DNA of 64,000 nucleotides. It comes from Butyrivibrio proteoclasticus (lineage in GTDB: Bacteria; Bacillota; Clostridia; Lachnospirales; Lachnospiraceae). The DNA is taken from NCBI RefSeq assembly GCF_900115735.1, contig NZ_FOXO01000010.1, positions 63,694 to 127,693 of the forward strand, given 5' to 3'. The notes under the pieces are model-generated. The model saw only the letters and a list, made by a program, of their open reading frames with translations. It was not told the origin of the DNA and did not search any database. Shown here one piece after another: positions 16,617 to 26,110 of this stretch. Position numbers and translations under genes: made by a program. Positions within the stretch are counted from its first letter, which is position 1, and every line of letters starts with the position of its first letter.

Positions 16617-17513
16617 TTATCCCTTACATAATCTATCGATGATTTTTTCAAGATCGTCATTGCTATAGAACTCAATTTCAATCTTTCCTGCGCCATCACC
16701 TTTAGAGATAATATCTACTTTTGTGCCAACTGCCTGTTTACACTTTTCTGAAAGGCTTGCATATACTGCATCGATACTTTCATTCTTAGTATTATTCTTT
16801 TTATTCTTTGTTGGCTTTCCAAGTGACTTAACCAGTTTTTCGGTTTCTCTTACACTGAGCTTCTCGTCAAAAACTTTTTGAGCAATTGTTATCTGTTCTT
16901 CTTCATTCTCGATTGAGATCAATGCTCTTGCATGACCAGTTGAAATCTTTCCTTCGATAACCATCTGTCTTACATGGTCACACAGCTTTAATAATCTTAA
17001 TGAATTTGTGATTGTTACTCTGCTCTTTGATACCTTTTCAGCAACTACATCCTGAGTATATCCAAAATCATCAATGAGTTTTTTATAAGCAAGTGCTTCT
17101 TCAATAGGATTGATATCTTCTCTCTGGATATTATCTATCAATGCTATTTCAGCAATTTCCTGTTCACTTAAATCTTTAATAATTACAGGGATTTCTTTTA
17201 AGCCGGCTTTCTTGGCAGCTCTCCATCTTCTTTCACCGCCAACTATTTCATAATGATCTTTCTTATCAGTAACAATAAGTGGATTGATTATTCCAAACTG
17301 TTTAATTGAATCAGCAAGTTCTATAAGACTATCTTCATCAAATGTTTTTCTTGGCTGACTTCTATTTGGTTCAATCTTTGTAATATTTACTGTGACTACC
17401 TGACCCTCAACATGCTTTTCTTCGGGTACTTCTTTTTTAGAAGTTGATACCTTTGCAGGTATTATTGAATCAAGGCCTTTTCCCAGACCTCTTTTAGTAC
17501 TCTTCGGTGCCAT
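16617..17513 (-). CDS. parB: Chromosome-partitioning protein ParB
   Basis: 298 aa. Binds parS and spreads as a CTP-dependent DNA clamp. Visible features are the N-terminal tail GLGKGLDSIIP that stimulates ParA, the CTPase motif GGERRWRAAKKAG, a central helix-turn-helix (DVVAEKVSKSRVTITNSLRL) and a C-terminal dimerisation domain. ATG 17513 follows GGAGGGG and is preferred over the TTG at 17534. It starts about 14 nt after parA. Two perfect parS sites lie upstream of parA at 18497 and 18546. Confidence 0.96.
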   Translation of the reverse strand: MAPKSTKRGLGKGLDSIIPAKVSTSKKEVPEEKHVEGQVVTVNITKIEPNRSQPRKTFDEDSLIELADSIKQFGIINPLIVTDKKDHYEIVGGERRWRAAKKAGLKEIPVIIKDLSEQEIAEIALIDNIQREDINPIEEALAYKKLIDDFGYTQDVVAEKVSKSRVTITNSLRLLKLCDHVRQMVIEGKISTGHARALISIENEEEQITIAQKVFDEKLSVRETEKLVKSLGKPTKNKKNNTKNESIDAVYASLSEKCKQAVGTKVDIISKGDGAGKIEIEFYSNDDLEKIIDRLCKG

Positions 17514-17526
17514 TCTCCCCTCCAAC

Positions 17527-18303
17527 TTAATCAAACTTTCTTTCTATAACTTCGTCTGCCAAAAGTCTATATGCTTCTGCACCGGCTGACTTTGGTTCAT
17601 ATATATTTATTGGCAAGCCATAACTAGGTGCTTCAGCAAGTCTAATATTTCTAGGAATAATTGTTTTATAAACATTTTCCTGAATATGCTCTTTAACATT
17701 TTCTACAACTTGGAGTGAAAGGTTTGTTCTTGAATCAAACATCGTAAATACAACGCCTTCCATCTCAAGTTCAGGATTTAATCTATCCCTGACCAGATTA
17801 ACTGTATGTACTAACTGGCTTAATCCTTCCAACGCATAGTACTCACATTGTATTGGAACCAAAACAGTATTTGCTGTAGTCATTGCATTAACTGTTAACA
17901 TACTAAGTGAAGGTGGACAATCTATAATAATAAAATCATAATTATCTTTTACTTTACTTATTGCTTCTCTAAGAATGAATTCTTTCTGATCTGCGTCTAT
18001 TAACTCAATCTCAACAGCTGCAAGATTAACATTTGATGGAATGATATCTACTCCATCTAGATCTTCAACAACATTTTTCTGTATTGCATCTTCAATAGAG
18101 CACTCACCTATCATTAGTTCATAGATGCTATTTTCAAGTTCATTTTTATCAAGACCAAAACCACTTGTTGTATTTCCCTGTGGATCAGTATCAATAACTA
18201 ATACTTTTTTTCCTCTTTCAGCAAGCGCTGCCGATAGATTTATCGAAGTAGTGGTTTTTCCGACTCCACCCTTCTGGTTTGCTATCGCAATAACTCTTCC
18301 CAT
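17527..18303 (-). CDS. parA: Chromosome-partitioning ATPase ParA/Soj
   Basis: 258 aa. A deviant Walker ATPase; MGRVIAIANQKGGVGKTTT at the N-terminus holds both lysines of the motif. It also has DTDPQGN and IIIDCPPSL. It works with ParB in origin segregation and, in Bacillus, regulates DnaA. ATG 18303 is preceded by AGGAGGG; the longer frame to 18321 would include that ribosome site. It heads the partition operon. A TATACT-like element lies near 18335-18340 on the minus strand without a clear -35. Confidence 0.96.
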   Translation of the reverse strand: MGRVIAIANQKGGVGKTTTSINLSAALAERGKKVLVIDTDPQGNTTSGFGLDKNELENSIYELMIGECSIEDAIQKNVVEDLDGVDIIPSNVNLAAVEIELIDADQKEFILREAISKVKDNYDFIIIDCPPSLSMLTVNAMTTANTVLVPIQCEYYALEGLSQLVHTVNLVRDRLNPELEMEGVVFTMFDSRTNLSLQVVENVKEHIQENVYKTIIPRNIRLAEAPSYGLPINIYEPKSAGAEAYRLLADEVIERKFD

Positions 18304-18496
18304 TTTCCCTCCTATTTTCAAAACACACTATATTAAGTATAACATCAATTCTTCAATGTGGCTTAATACATTTCATCTTTATCACTAATTATTTTTATAA
18401 ATCTAGATATTGTATTTAAAATTGTACGGTTTCACAATACAATTTTATCTGAATATTAATGTTTCACGATTACGATTACAATATCTTGGGTTTATA

Positions 18497-18512
18497 TGTT
18501 TCACGTGAAACA
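18497..18512. promoter_or_regulatory. parS site 1
   Basis: A perfect 16-bp palindrome TGTTTCACGTGAAACA, identical to the consensus ParB-binding parS, in the 290-bp gap between parA and rsmG. Imperfect half-sites (TGTTTCACGATTAC from 18460, GGTTTCACAATAC near 18428) lie beside it. Confidence 0.97.
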
Positions 18513-18545
18513 ATTTTTTGTGTTAATAATTGTAGTTAATTGTAA

Positions 18546-18561
18546 TGTTTCACGTGAAACA
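18546..18561. promoter_or_regulatory. parS site 2
   Basis: A second perfect TGTTTCACGTGAAACA, 49 bp from the first, measured start to start. The pair sits about 7 kb from the DnaA boxes and is expected to be a main ParB loading site. Confidence 0.97.
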
Positions 18562-18594
18562 TTGACTAACAAAAAAATAAAGCCACAATATCTA

Positions 18595-19332
18595 TTATAG
18601 AGGTTGTTTTGAAGGAGTACCTGCTTTGCGAGGATATTTCTTTGAGGTATTTTCTTTCTTATTAACAATACAAATAGTTCTACTTACATCCGTACCCGCT
18701 AAAAGAAATTCATTAGAACTTGAAAGCTTACCTCCAAGGAGATGAATTGCTCCTTTTGCATTTTCTAATTCTTCAGATGCCTTTTCACTTTTATAAGCAA
18801 TAAACACTCCGCCAACTCTAACATAAGGAAGACAGTACTCTGAAAGTGTAGACATATTTGCAACTGCTCTTGAAACTGCAATATCAAAAGTCTCTCTAAG
18901 TGAACCGACCTTAGGTTGTGAATAATCTTCTGCTCTTCCATGAAGTGTCATTATTGAACCTGTTTCATTAAGACCTAAAGTATCAATAACTTCATTTAAA
19001 AAATTCAGGCGTTTATTCAAAGAATCTAATAATGTAATATGTAAGTTTGGAAAAACAATCTTTAATGGTATACCAGGAAATCCTGCTCCAGTACCGATAT
19101 CAACTAATGAATAATCCTTGGAACTAAAATCAAAATATTGACATGCAGAAATACTATCAACAAAATGAAGCTTACATACATCATCAAAATCTGTAATAGC
19201 TGTAAGATTCATAACTTCATTCCATTTGATGAGCAATTCATAATACATATTAAATTGCTCTAGTTGTCTATCAGATAATTCAATTCCATATGAATTGAAA
19301 TCTTCTATCATATTTTTATATTTAGTTCTCAT
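18595..19332 (-). CDS. rsmG: 16S rRNA (guanine527-N7)-methyltransferase
   Basis: 245 aa. Methylates G527 of 16S rRNA (G535 in Bacillus numbering) with S-adenosylmethionine. The SAM-binding motif [15 protein letters not shown] and the [13 protein letters not shown] segment are clear. The open frame extends to 19446, but the ATG at 19332 gives the normal family length and overlaps the last codons of mnmG, as is usual for this pair. It is the last gene of the rpmH-to-rsmG group. Confidence 0.95.
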   Translation of the reverse strand: MRTKYKNMIEDFNSYGIELSDRQLEQFNMYYELLIKWNEVMNLTAITDFDDVCKLHFVDSISACQYFDFSSKDYSLVDIGTGAGFPGIPLKIVFPNLHITLLDSLNKRLNFLNEVIDTLGLNETGSIMTLHGRAEDYSQPKVGSLRETFDIAVSRAVANMSTLSEYCLPYVRVGGVFIAYKSEKASEELENAKGAIHLLGGKLSSSNEFLLAGTDVSRTICIVNKKENTSKKYPRKAGTPSKQPL

Positions 19333-21238
19333 CCTTATTGCCCCTATACAATGAATCAAGATAAATAAGTAACACAGATATATCTGCAGGATTAACTCCA
19401 CCAATTCTAGAAGCCTGTCCAATGTTTGTAGGTCTGAATTTTTCAAGTTTTTGTCTAGCTTCTAATCTAAGGCTACCAACATCATTGTAATCAATATCGA
19501 CAGGAATTAATTTCTTTTCAAGTTTTTTGAATTGTTCAACTTGTCTTTCCTGTCTATTAATATAACCTTCATATCTGATAGTTATTTCAACCTGTTCTAT
19601 TACATCTGAAGGAAGCTCTTTTCTATCAGTATCAATCTCAGCAATTGTTTCATATGAAAATTCCGGCCTGCAAATAAGTTCAGCTAATGAAGTTGCTGTC
19701 TTTAAAGGTGAACTTCCATTTTTTTCCATGAAAGCCTGCATTTTACTATTAGCACCAACAACAGTATTCTTTAATCTCTTAACCTCATTATCTATTGCTT
19801 CAATTTTAGAAAGCAGCTTATCATATCTTTCCAGGTCGATGAGTCCAACCTCATAACCTTTTTTTCGAAGTCTTATATCAGCATTGTCCTGTCTTAAAAG
19901 TAATCTGTATTCTGCACGGGAAGTCATCATTCTATAAGGTTCAAGATTCTCTTTTGTTACAAGATCATCAACAAGAACTCCAATATATCCCTCAGATCTA
20001 TCAATATTTAGATAAGGCTTTCCAAGAATTTGCATTGATGCATTGATTCCAGCATAAAGACCTTGCGCAGCAGCTTCTTCATATCCACTGCTTCCATTAA
20101 ATTGTCCGGCACTAAATAAACCTTTGATTTCCTTTATTTCCAAATAAGGAGAAAGCTGACCTGGACAAAGACAATCATATTCAATAGCATATGCATTCTT
20201 TACAATCTTACAGTTTTCCAAACCAGGAACTGTTCTATACATTGCAAGCTGAACATCTTCCGGTAAAGATGAAGACATTCCATCAATGTACATTTCATTT
20301 GTATATGTTCCTTCAGGTTCAACAAAGACCTGATGTCTTTCATGATCAGGAAACTTAACCACTTTATCCTCAATTGATGGACAATATCTTGGTCCAATTC
20401 CCTCAATGATGCCTGCATAAATTGGAGATCTATCAATATTATTTCGTATTATTTCATGTGTTTTTTCATTGGTATAAGTTAACCAACATGACACCTGAGG
20501 CTTCTGAACATCTGCAGCATCCGTATCAAAAGAAAATGGGACAACCGGATCATCACCAAACTGTTCGGACATTTTTGAATAATCAATAGTACGTCCGTCC
20601 ATACGAGCTGGTGTTCCTGTCTTGAATCTTCTAAGTAAAATACCTGCATTAATAAGTGACTCAGATAAATAATTAGATGGTAAAAGACCATTTGGTCCGC
20701 TATAGGTGATAGACTCACCTGTAAGACATCTACTTTTTAGATAAGTACCTGTGCAAAGAATAACAGCTTTAGCTTCATATATCATTCCGGAAAAAATCTT
20801 GACTCCGGTAATTATCTTTTTATAACCATCATCGTTATAATCTTCAAAAAGTATTTCTGAGACTTCTGCCTGCTTGATTGTAAGATTATCCTGTGCTTCA
20901 AGTACTTTTCTCATTTCCTTGGAGTATTCCATCTTATCTGCCTGACATCTGAGTGAATGCACAGCAGGTCCCTTAGAAGTATTGAGCATCTTTGACTGAA
21001 GAAATGTTTTATCAATATTTTTTCCCATTTCTCCACCAAGAGCATCTATTTCTCTTACTAAATGTCCTTTAGAAGATCCACCAATATGTGGATTACATGG
21101 CATAAATGCAATATTATCTGCGCTCATTGTAAAAACAATAGTATTAAGGCCAAGTCTACTACAAGCAAGAGCAGCCTCACATCCCGCATGACCAGCACCA
21201 ATAACAATTACATCATATTTTTCTCTAATATCTATCAT
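19322..21238 (-). CDS. mnmG: tRNA uridine-34 carboxymethylaminomethyl enzyme, FAD subunit
   Basis: 638 aa. With MnmE it installs the cmnm5 group on wobble uridine of tRNAs. The N-terminal FAD motif [15 protein letters not shown] (residues about 11-25), the signature [12 protein letters not shown] and the C-terminal helical domain ([20 protein letters not shown]) match MnmG at normal length. Only three bases separate it from mnmE, and it overlaps rsmG. Confidence 0.97.
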   Translation of the reverse strand: MIDIREKYDVIVIGAGHAGCEAALACSRLGLNTIVFTMSADNIAFMPCNPHIGGSSKGHLVREIDALGGEMGKNIDKTFLQSKMLNTSKGPAVHSLRCQADKMEYSKEMRKVLEAQDNLTIKQAEVSEILFEDYNDDGYKKIITGVKIFSGMIYEAKAVILCTGTYLKSRCLTGESITYSGPNGLLPSNYLSESLINAGILLRRFKTGTPARMDGRTIDYSKMSEQFGDDPVVPFSFDTDAADVQKPQVSCWLTYTNEKTHEIIRNNIDRSPIYAGIIEGIGPRYCPSIEDKVVKFPDHERHQVFVEPEGTYTNEMYIDGMSSSLPEDVQLAMYRTVPGLENCKIVKNAYAIEYDCLCPGQLSPYLEIKEIKGLFSAGQFNGSSGYEEAAAQGLYAGINASMQILGKPYLNIDRSEGYIGVLVDDLVTKENLEPYRMMTSRAEYRLLLRQDNADIRLRKKGYEVGLIDLERYDKLLSKIEAIDNEVKRLKNTVVGANSKMQAFMEKNGSSPLKTATSLAELICRPEFSYETIAEIDTDRKELPSDVIEQVEITIRYEGYINRQERQVEQFKKLEKKLIPVDIDYNDVGSLRLEARQKLEKFRPTNIGQASRIGGVNPADISVLLIYLDSLYRGNKDEN

Positions 21239-21241
21239 AAA

Positions 21242-22663
21242 TCATTTACCCATACAGAACTTGGAAAAGATTTCCTCAACCAAATCATCTCCAACTTCTT
21301 CACCAATTATTTCACCAAGTGCAGCATATGCATTTGTAAGATCAACATTGTAAAAATCTTCAGACAGCTTTTTATCAATACTATCGATTACAAGCATTAA
21401 ACTATCATAAGCTTCTTTTAATAAAGCCTTATGTCTCAAGTTAGTAATATACAATTCCTGTTTAGGAACAATGTCGCCATTTAAGAAAAGATCAGCAACA
21501 GCTTCCTTTAATTCCTGAATACCGTTTCCTTTAAGCATTGAGGTACTAATAACAGGTAATTTATCAGTTTTAATCTCTGAAAATTGCATACGAAGGATAT
21601 CTTCTGTTATTTTAATATTATCAGAAAGATCGTTTTTATTTAATAGAACAATGGTCTTTTTATCTTTGCAAAGATCAATGATCTGTTTATCCTCATCATC
21701 AAGAGCTGAAGTAGAATCTAATATATATAATACAAGATCCGCTTCACTCACTTTACTCTTGGCTTTATCAACACCAATTTTTTCAATAACATCATCAGTA
21801 TTTCTGATACCGGCAGTATCTATAACATGAAGAACAATGTCTCCAAGCCTTACTGTCTCTTCTATAATATCTCGTGTTGTACCGGCAATATCAGTAACTA
21901 TCGCTCTCTCATCTCCTGTTAAAGTGTTCAAAAGAGATGACTTACCAGCATTAGGTTTACCAACAATTACTGTTTTTATTCCATCTTTTCTGATCTTACC
22001 CTCATCTGCAGTATTGATCAAAAAGCTAATTTCTGAATTAACAGATTCGATGATTCCTCTTAATTTTTCAGGAAAACCTGTAAGATCATAATTCTCAGGA
22101 TCATCCAAAGCAGATTCAATAAATGCCATCTGATAAAGAATCTTTTCTCTAAGCTCTTTTATCTTAGAATAAACTTTTCCCTGAAGCTGTGACCTGGAAC
22201 TCTCAAGTGCAAAATTATTCTGAGCTCTGATAACATCCATGATAGCTTCTGCTTTTGTAAGGTCAATACGGCCATTCAAAAAAGCTCTCTTAGTAAACTC
22301 ACCTGGTTCAGCTAATCTACAACCATTTTTCAATAAAAGTTGTAAGATTTCATTCATCACCAGCATTCCACCATGTGAATTGATTTCTATAACATCTTCT
22401 TTTGTATAACTATGGGGAGCCTTCATATAAGAAATCATGACTTCATCTATGATCTTAGAATCATCACAAATATATCCAAATCGAATTGAATTGGGAACGT
22501 GTTTAATAAGTGTATGTTCCTTATTAGCTGAAATATAGATTTTATCGCATATTGAAACTGCATCTTTTCCACTAACTCTGATAATACCAATACCGGCATC
22601 AGACATAGCAGTTGCAATAGCACAAATAGTATCATTACTAAAATTATTAAGTACAGTAGACAT
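21242..22663 (-). CDS. mnmE: tRNA modification GTPase MnmE
   Basis: 473 aa. Partner of MnmG. The N-terminal tetrahydrofolate-binding domain is followed by a helical domain with an inserted G domain, GKPNAGKSSLLNTL and DIAGTTRD (switch), NKND, and the C-terminal catalytic CxGK (FCMGK at the very end). ATG 22663 is preceded by AGAGGA six bases upstream, better than the GTG at 22678. A hairpin separates it from jag. Confidence 0.97.
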   Translation of the reverse strand: MSTVLNNFSNDTICAIATAMSDAGIGIIRVSGKDAVSICDKIYISANKEHTLIKHVPNSIRFGYICDDSKIIDEVMISYMKAPHSYTKEDVIEINSHGGMLVMNEILQLLLKNGCRLAEPGEFTKRAFLNGRIDLTKAEAIMDVIRAQNNFALESSRSQLQGKVYSKIKELREKILYQMAFIESALDDPENYDLTGFPEKLRGIIESVNSEISFLINTADEGKIRKDGIKTVIVGKPNAGKSSLLNTLTGDERAIVTDIAGTTRDIIEETVRLGDIVLHVIDTAGIRNTDDVIEKIGVDKAKSKVSEADLVLYILDSTSALDDEDKQIIDLCKDKKTIVLLNKNDLSDNIKITEDILRMQFSEIKTDKLPVISTSMLKGNGIQELKEAVADLFLNGDIVPKQELYITNLRHKALLKEAYDSLMLVIDSIDKKLSEDFYNVDLTNAYAALGEIIGEEVGDDLVEEIFSKFCMGK

Positions 22664-22683
22664 ATGAAGTCCTCTCACTTACT

Positions 22684-22715
22684 TAAATAATACCCCAAGG
22701 AACAAATTGTCCAAG
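22684..22715. terminator. Hairpin between jag and mnmE
   Basis: A stem of ATACCCC with GGGGTAT plus an inner ACAA/TTGT-type stem lies in the 50-bp gap. The minus-strand T-rich tail is short, so it may attenuate rather than fully terminate the operon. Boundaries are approximate. Confidence 0.5.
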
Positions 22716-22731
22716 GGGTATTTGATTAACA

Positions 22732-23463
22732 TTATTTCTTTAAAGTAACTACTACTCTTCTAAATGGTTCTTCACCTTCACTATGTGTTGTAACATATCT
22801 GTCATTCTGAAGAGCTGAATGAATAATTCTTCTTTCATAAGGATTCATAGGTTCAAGAGCAACTGACTGTCTTGACTTCCTAACCTTATAAGAAATATTC
22901 TTTGCAAGGTTTTCAAGAGTAGCTTTTCTTCTTTCACGATAGTTTTCTGTATCAACTTTTACATGAATGTAATCAGCTTGTCCTCTGTTAACTACAAGAG
23001 AAATAAGATATTGTAAAGAATCCAGTGTCTGACCCCTCTTACCAATGAGAACTCCCATTTCAGGTCCATTTAATTCAACATCAAGGATTTTATCCTGCTG
23101 ATTAAATTTTGTTTCGATACTAACTTCCATTTTCATGGCTTCGAAAACTTCTTTTAAGAATTCATTGGCCTTTTTGCAAAGATCATCACTATCAACTGAT
23201 GTATTGTTTGCTTTAACTTCTTCTGTCTTTTTTTCAGAAGCTTTTTTAACTTCTACAAAATCCTCAGCCTTTTTCTCTAAAACTTCGTTCTCTTCTTTTA
23301 CTCTTGCTTTTATAACTGCAGGCTTGGAGTTAATACCAAGAAATCCTGTTGAACCAGCGGAAATAACTTCATAATCAAGTTTATCACTGGTAACTGTAAA
23401 TGTTTCGCAAGCTTCTGTAATAGCATCATCAACATTCTTTGCGCTAAACTCTCTGTATTCCAT
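22732..23463 (-). CDS. jag: RNA-binding protein Jag/KhpB
   Basis: 243 aa. The N-terminal Jag_N domain (1-52) is followed by a Lys/Glu-rich linker, a KH domain with IGKRGQTLDSLQYL and an R3H domain (ERRIIHSALQND near the C-terminus). In Firmicutes, KhpB forms an RNA chaperone with KhpA and influences cell division and elongation. ATG 23463 follows GGAGG. It sits between yidC and mnmE in the standard order. Confidence 0.95.
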   Translation of the reverse strand: MEYREFSAKNVDDAITEACETFTVTSDKLDYEVISAGSTGFLGINSKPAVIKARVKEENEVLEKKAEDFVEVKKASEKKTEEVKANNTSVDSDDLCKKANEFLKEVFEAMKMEVSIETKFNQQDKILDVELNGPEMGVLIGKRGQTLDSLQYLISLVVNRGQADYIHVKVDTENYRERRKATLENLAKNISYKVRKSRQSVALEPMNPYERRIIHSALQNDRYVTTHSEGEEPFRRVVVTLKK

Positions 23464-23490
23464 TTTATCCTCCACATAAGGAAATCTTAT

Positions 23491-24804
23491 TTATTTATTA
23501 TTTTTTTCGTTGAACTCTTTAACCATATTGGCTTTGGCAAGAAGTGAATCCTTACGAATTTCCTTACCATTAAACTTAGCTCTTACATCCTCAAGTTGCT
23601 TTTCTTTTTCAGAATCAGACTTTACAGAAGTATTAGCGCTAGAACTAATATTTCTTGTAGACATGTTAGCATATCTGTTCATCTGAGGAGTAGATTTCAT
23701 CTTCTCCATCTTCTGCTTATATTTCTCAGTATTCTTTGCAATCTCAGCATCGATATCAATCTTATCGATATGTTTGTTGATAACGATCTGCTGAATTGAT
23801 CTAACTACAGCACCGGCAATCCAATAAAGACCCATACCTGCAGGAAGGTTGAAACAGAAAAATGCTGACATCAAAGGCATCATAATATTCATAGTCTTCA
23901 TAGACTGTTGCATCTGAGCTGCCGGATCATCAGGATCTATTTTTCCATTATTGTCAGATTGCTGAGGCATAAGTTTAGTGTTGATCCACTGAGTAAGGGC
24001 TGCAAGAACAGGAACAATAATTCCTCCAATAAGAAGAATGAAGTTCTTGTTTGCAAAAGCTGTCTGAACCATGTACATAGGTGAATCACCAATGTTAAGT
24101 CCAAGGAAAGAGTTAAACTGATTCAACTGTGCATGTGTACTATTAATAGAATCAGCTAAGCTTCCAAAATTAGAAGTAAGTGCATCCCAATCAGCTGTTG
24201 ATGCTTTATTAAGAACATCAACCAATGTGTTTTCCACATAAGTTGGATCACCTGATGTAAATAACTCGTTGTTAAACTGATTTGAGTAGTTCTTGGCACT
24301 TGATAAAGTTTCCTGAATAAAAGCTACAGCTCCTTCAGTATTACGTAACTGCTCAACAAGTGGATAAAACGCATTTTTAACAATAGTAACATATGCTGGA
24401 ATAGAATAAATAACACGATAAAGAGCAAACAAAATAGGCATCTGGATTATAAGCTGAAGACAGCTACCAGTCTGAGAAACACCATACTTTGCATAAAGCT
24501 CTTTTGTTTCCTCCTGCATAGCAAGCATAGAATCGTTGTCTTTTTTTCCTTTATACTTAGCCTGAATAGCTTTCAACTCAGGACTCATCTTAGACTGAAG
24601 TTTGGAAAATTTCTGCTGCTTGTATGTAAGTGGTAATAGACAAATATAGATAACTAAAGTGAAAATGATAATAGCAAGACCGATGTTTGGAATACCAATT
24701 GCATTTAAAATATTGAAAATACCATTCATGATGTGTCCCAATACCCAAGCTACAGGCCCAACTATCTTACCCTGATAAGGGGTTAAAAAAAATGCTCCCG
24801 TCAA
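23491..24804 (-). CDS. yidC: Membrane protein insertase YidC/OxaA
   Basis: 437 aa. Inserts membrane proteins with or without SecYEG. About five to six membrane segments. The cytoplasmic hairpin (KLQSKMSPELKAIQAKYKGK) and the conserved GSCLQLIIQMPILFALYRVI segment identify the Oxa1 core. A long external insertion follows (about residues 150-230). I see no lipobox Cys, which many Gram-positive YidC proteins have. The start is a TTG with GGAGG seven bases upstream. The C-terminus is Lys-rich. Confidence 0.95.
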   Translation of the reverse strand: MTGAFFLTPYQGKIVGPVAWVLGHIMNGIFNILNAIGIPNIGLAIIIFTLVIYICLLPLTYKQQKFSKLQSKMSPELKAIQAKYKGKKDNDSMLAMQEETKELYAKYGVSQTGSCLQLIIQMPILFALYRVIYSIPAYVTIVKNAFYPLVEQLRNTEGAVAFIQETLSSAKNYSNQFNNELFTSGDPTYVENTLVDVLNKASTADWDALTSNFGSLADSINSTHAQLNQFNSFLGLNIGDSPMYMVQTAFANKNFILLIGGIIVPVLAALTQWINTKLMPQQSDNNGKIDPDDPAAQMQQSMKTMNIMMPLMSAFFCFNLPAGMGLYWIAGAVVRSIQQIVINKHIDKIDIDAEIAKNTEKYKQKMEKMKSTPQMNRYANMSTRNISSSANTSVKSDSEKEKQLEDVRAKFNGKEIRKDSLLAKANMVKEFNEKNNK

Positions 24805-24823
24805 AATTGACCTCCTCTAAAGC

Positions 24824-25033
24824 CTACGGAACCGGATCATATCCACCGCTTGAGAAAGGATTACATCTAAGTATCCTCCATGCAGCCAAAAGTCCCCCTT
24901 TAAGGGCTCCGTATTTTTCTATTGCTTCTAGTCCATATTCTGAACATGTAGGAATATATGGACATTTTGTTCTTTTCAATGGAGACAGATACTTCCTATA
25001 AAATTTTATTAAATAGATAAGTATTTCTTTCAT
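24824..25033 (-). CDS. yidD: Membrane protein insertion efficiency factor YidD
   Basis: 69 aa. The conserved core [19 protein letters not shown] and the C-terminal GGYDPVP are unmistakable. It assists membrane protein insertion in the rnpA-yidC operon and overlaps the end of rnpA by four bases. Confidence 0.96.
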   Translation of the reverse strand: MKEILIYLIKFYRKYLSPLKRTKCPYIPTCSEYGLEAIEKYGALKGGLLAAWRILRCNPFSSGGYDPVP

Positions 25034-25383
25034 AAATTTCCGCCATTTTTTATTATGCGGGCCTTCCCAGCCAGGTTTAATACTGATCTCTCAATATCAA
25101 AAAAACTTGCATCTTTTGCACAGGCCCTGGCCACGACTACTATATCCAAACCACTATTGAATACATCTTCATGTAGTCGGTACGTTTCTCGAACAAGTCT
25201 TGCAAACCTGTGCCTCACAACACTGTTCCCAACTTTTTTACTACATGAAATCCCGAGTTTATTTTTGGAACCTTCATTTTTCCACACATAAATAACAACA
25301 TATTTGTCAGCGTAACTCTTACCGTTCCTATAAACATTCAGGAAATCATTCGTTTTTTTCATAGATTCTGAAAAAAGCATCAT
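25030..25383 (-). CDS. rnpA: Ribonuclease P protein component
   Basis: 117 aa. Basic cofactor of the RNase P ribozyme that removes tRNA 5' leaders. The RNR-like motif [14 protein letters not shown] and the [10 protein letters not shown] strand are visible. ATG 25383 has AAGGA upstream; the open frame extends further upstream only through the rpmH terminator. Confidence 0.95.
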   Translation of the reverse strand: MMLFSESMKKTNDFLNVYRNGKSYADKYVVIYVWKNEGSKNKLGISCSKKVGNSVVRHRFARLVRETYRLHEDVFNSGLDIVVVARACAKDASFFDIERSVLNLAGKARIIKNGGNL

Positions 25384-25407
25384 TACTATCCTTTTTATTA
25401 AGAAGAA

Positions 25408-25434
25408 AAAAGGCCACATTAATTGCGGCCTTTA
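25408..25434 (-). terminator. Terminator or attenuator between rpmH and rnpA
   Basis: On the minus strand AAAGGCCGCA pairs with TGTGGCCTTT around a short AT loop, followed by TTTTTT. It likely lowers rnpA relative to the abundant L34 message. Confidence 0.7.
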
Positions 25435-25437
25435 ATA

Positions 25438-25572
25438 TCATGCAGATAATCTCTTTCTTCCCTTTGCTCTTCTAGCAGCGAGTACTTTTCTGCCGCCCTT
25501 TGTAGCCATTCTTGCTCTGAAGCCGTGAACTCTGGCTCTCTGAAGCTTATGAGGCTGGAATGTCATCTTCAT
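25438..25572 (-). CDS. rpmH: Ribosomal protein L34
   Basis: A 44-aa, very basic protein: it begins [20 protein letters not shown] and ends GRKRLSA. A near-ideal ribosome site (AAGGAGG) lies before ATG 25572. It is the first gene of the operon leaving the origin leftward. Confidence 0.97.
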   Translation of the reverse strand: MKMTFQPHKLQRARVHGFRARMATKGGRKVLAARRAKGRKRLSA

Positions 25573-26110
25573 ATTGGAAACACCTCCTTCTTATACAAAC
25601 TAACCCATAAAGGTCCGTTAAATGAAAATGTTCATAATTAACATTCTCAAAATTATCCAGTGTGGAAAAAATCTATATAATTATAAAAAATAAAAAGCCC
25701 GAAGTCAAGCCATTAATGCCCACAAAATCATATAATAAATCATTAATATTTTTTCTAAAAAAATAGAAACAATATGTAGTGTTTTTAAAAAATTTCCACA
25801 GCTAAATGTTGAATTTGTGGATAACCTGTTGATTATTTTTTTCTTAACTATTTTATCCACAATTTTCCGAAAAATTGTGGATAAAGCAGTACATTAATCG
25901 TGTATTTTTTTCTCAAACCCTTGAATTTATGGGCATTATAAGTGTAGATAGTTATAAGTGGAAAACAAACAAGTTTTCCACATGCGTAAATAGTATCTAA
26001 TAATAATCCATTTTAAAAATAAGTTATCCACAATTCGAGTTTGTTTGATATTTATAGCCTTTTAATATACAATAATTAAAGTCTAAAATTATGCTTATCA
26101 GGAGTTTTTC
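25573..26110. other. oriC region, dnaA-upstream part
   Basis: A 540-bp AT-rich gap between divergent rpmH and dnaA. Perfect DnaA boxes (TTATCCACA) are at 25816-25824 (minus), 25853-25861 (plus), 25876-25884 (minus) and 26024-26032 (plus). One-mismatch boxes are at 25792-25800 and 25974-25982, and the run near 25655-25670 contains TTATCCAGT and TGTGGAAAA. The pair at 25853-25884 forms an inverted repeat. Confidence 0.93.
26044..26072 (+). promoter_or_regulatory. dnaA promoter
   Basis: -35 TTGATA (26044-26049), a 17-bp spacer and -10 TACAAT (26067-26072), 38 bp before the dnaA start. A perfect DnaA box ends 11 bp upstream of the -35, consistent with DnaA autoregulation. Confidence 0.7.

Noticed and set aside
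25384..25419. Longer N-terminus of rnpA beginning at 25419
   Set aside because: This stretch reads through the rpmH terminator hairpin and has no ribosome site; ATG 25383 has AAGGA and gives the family length.
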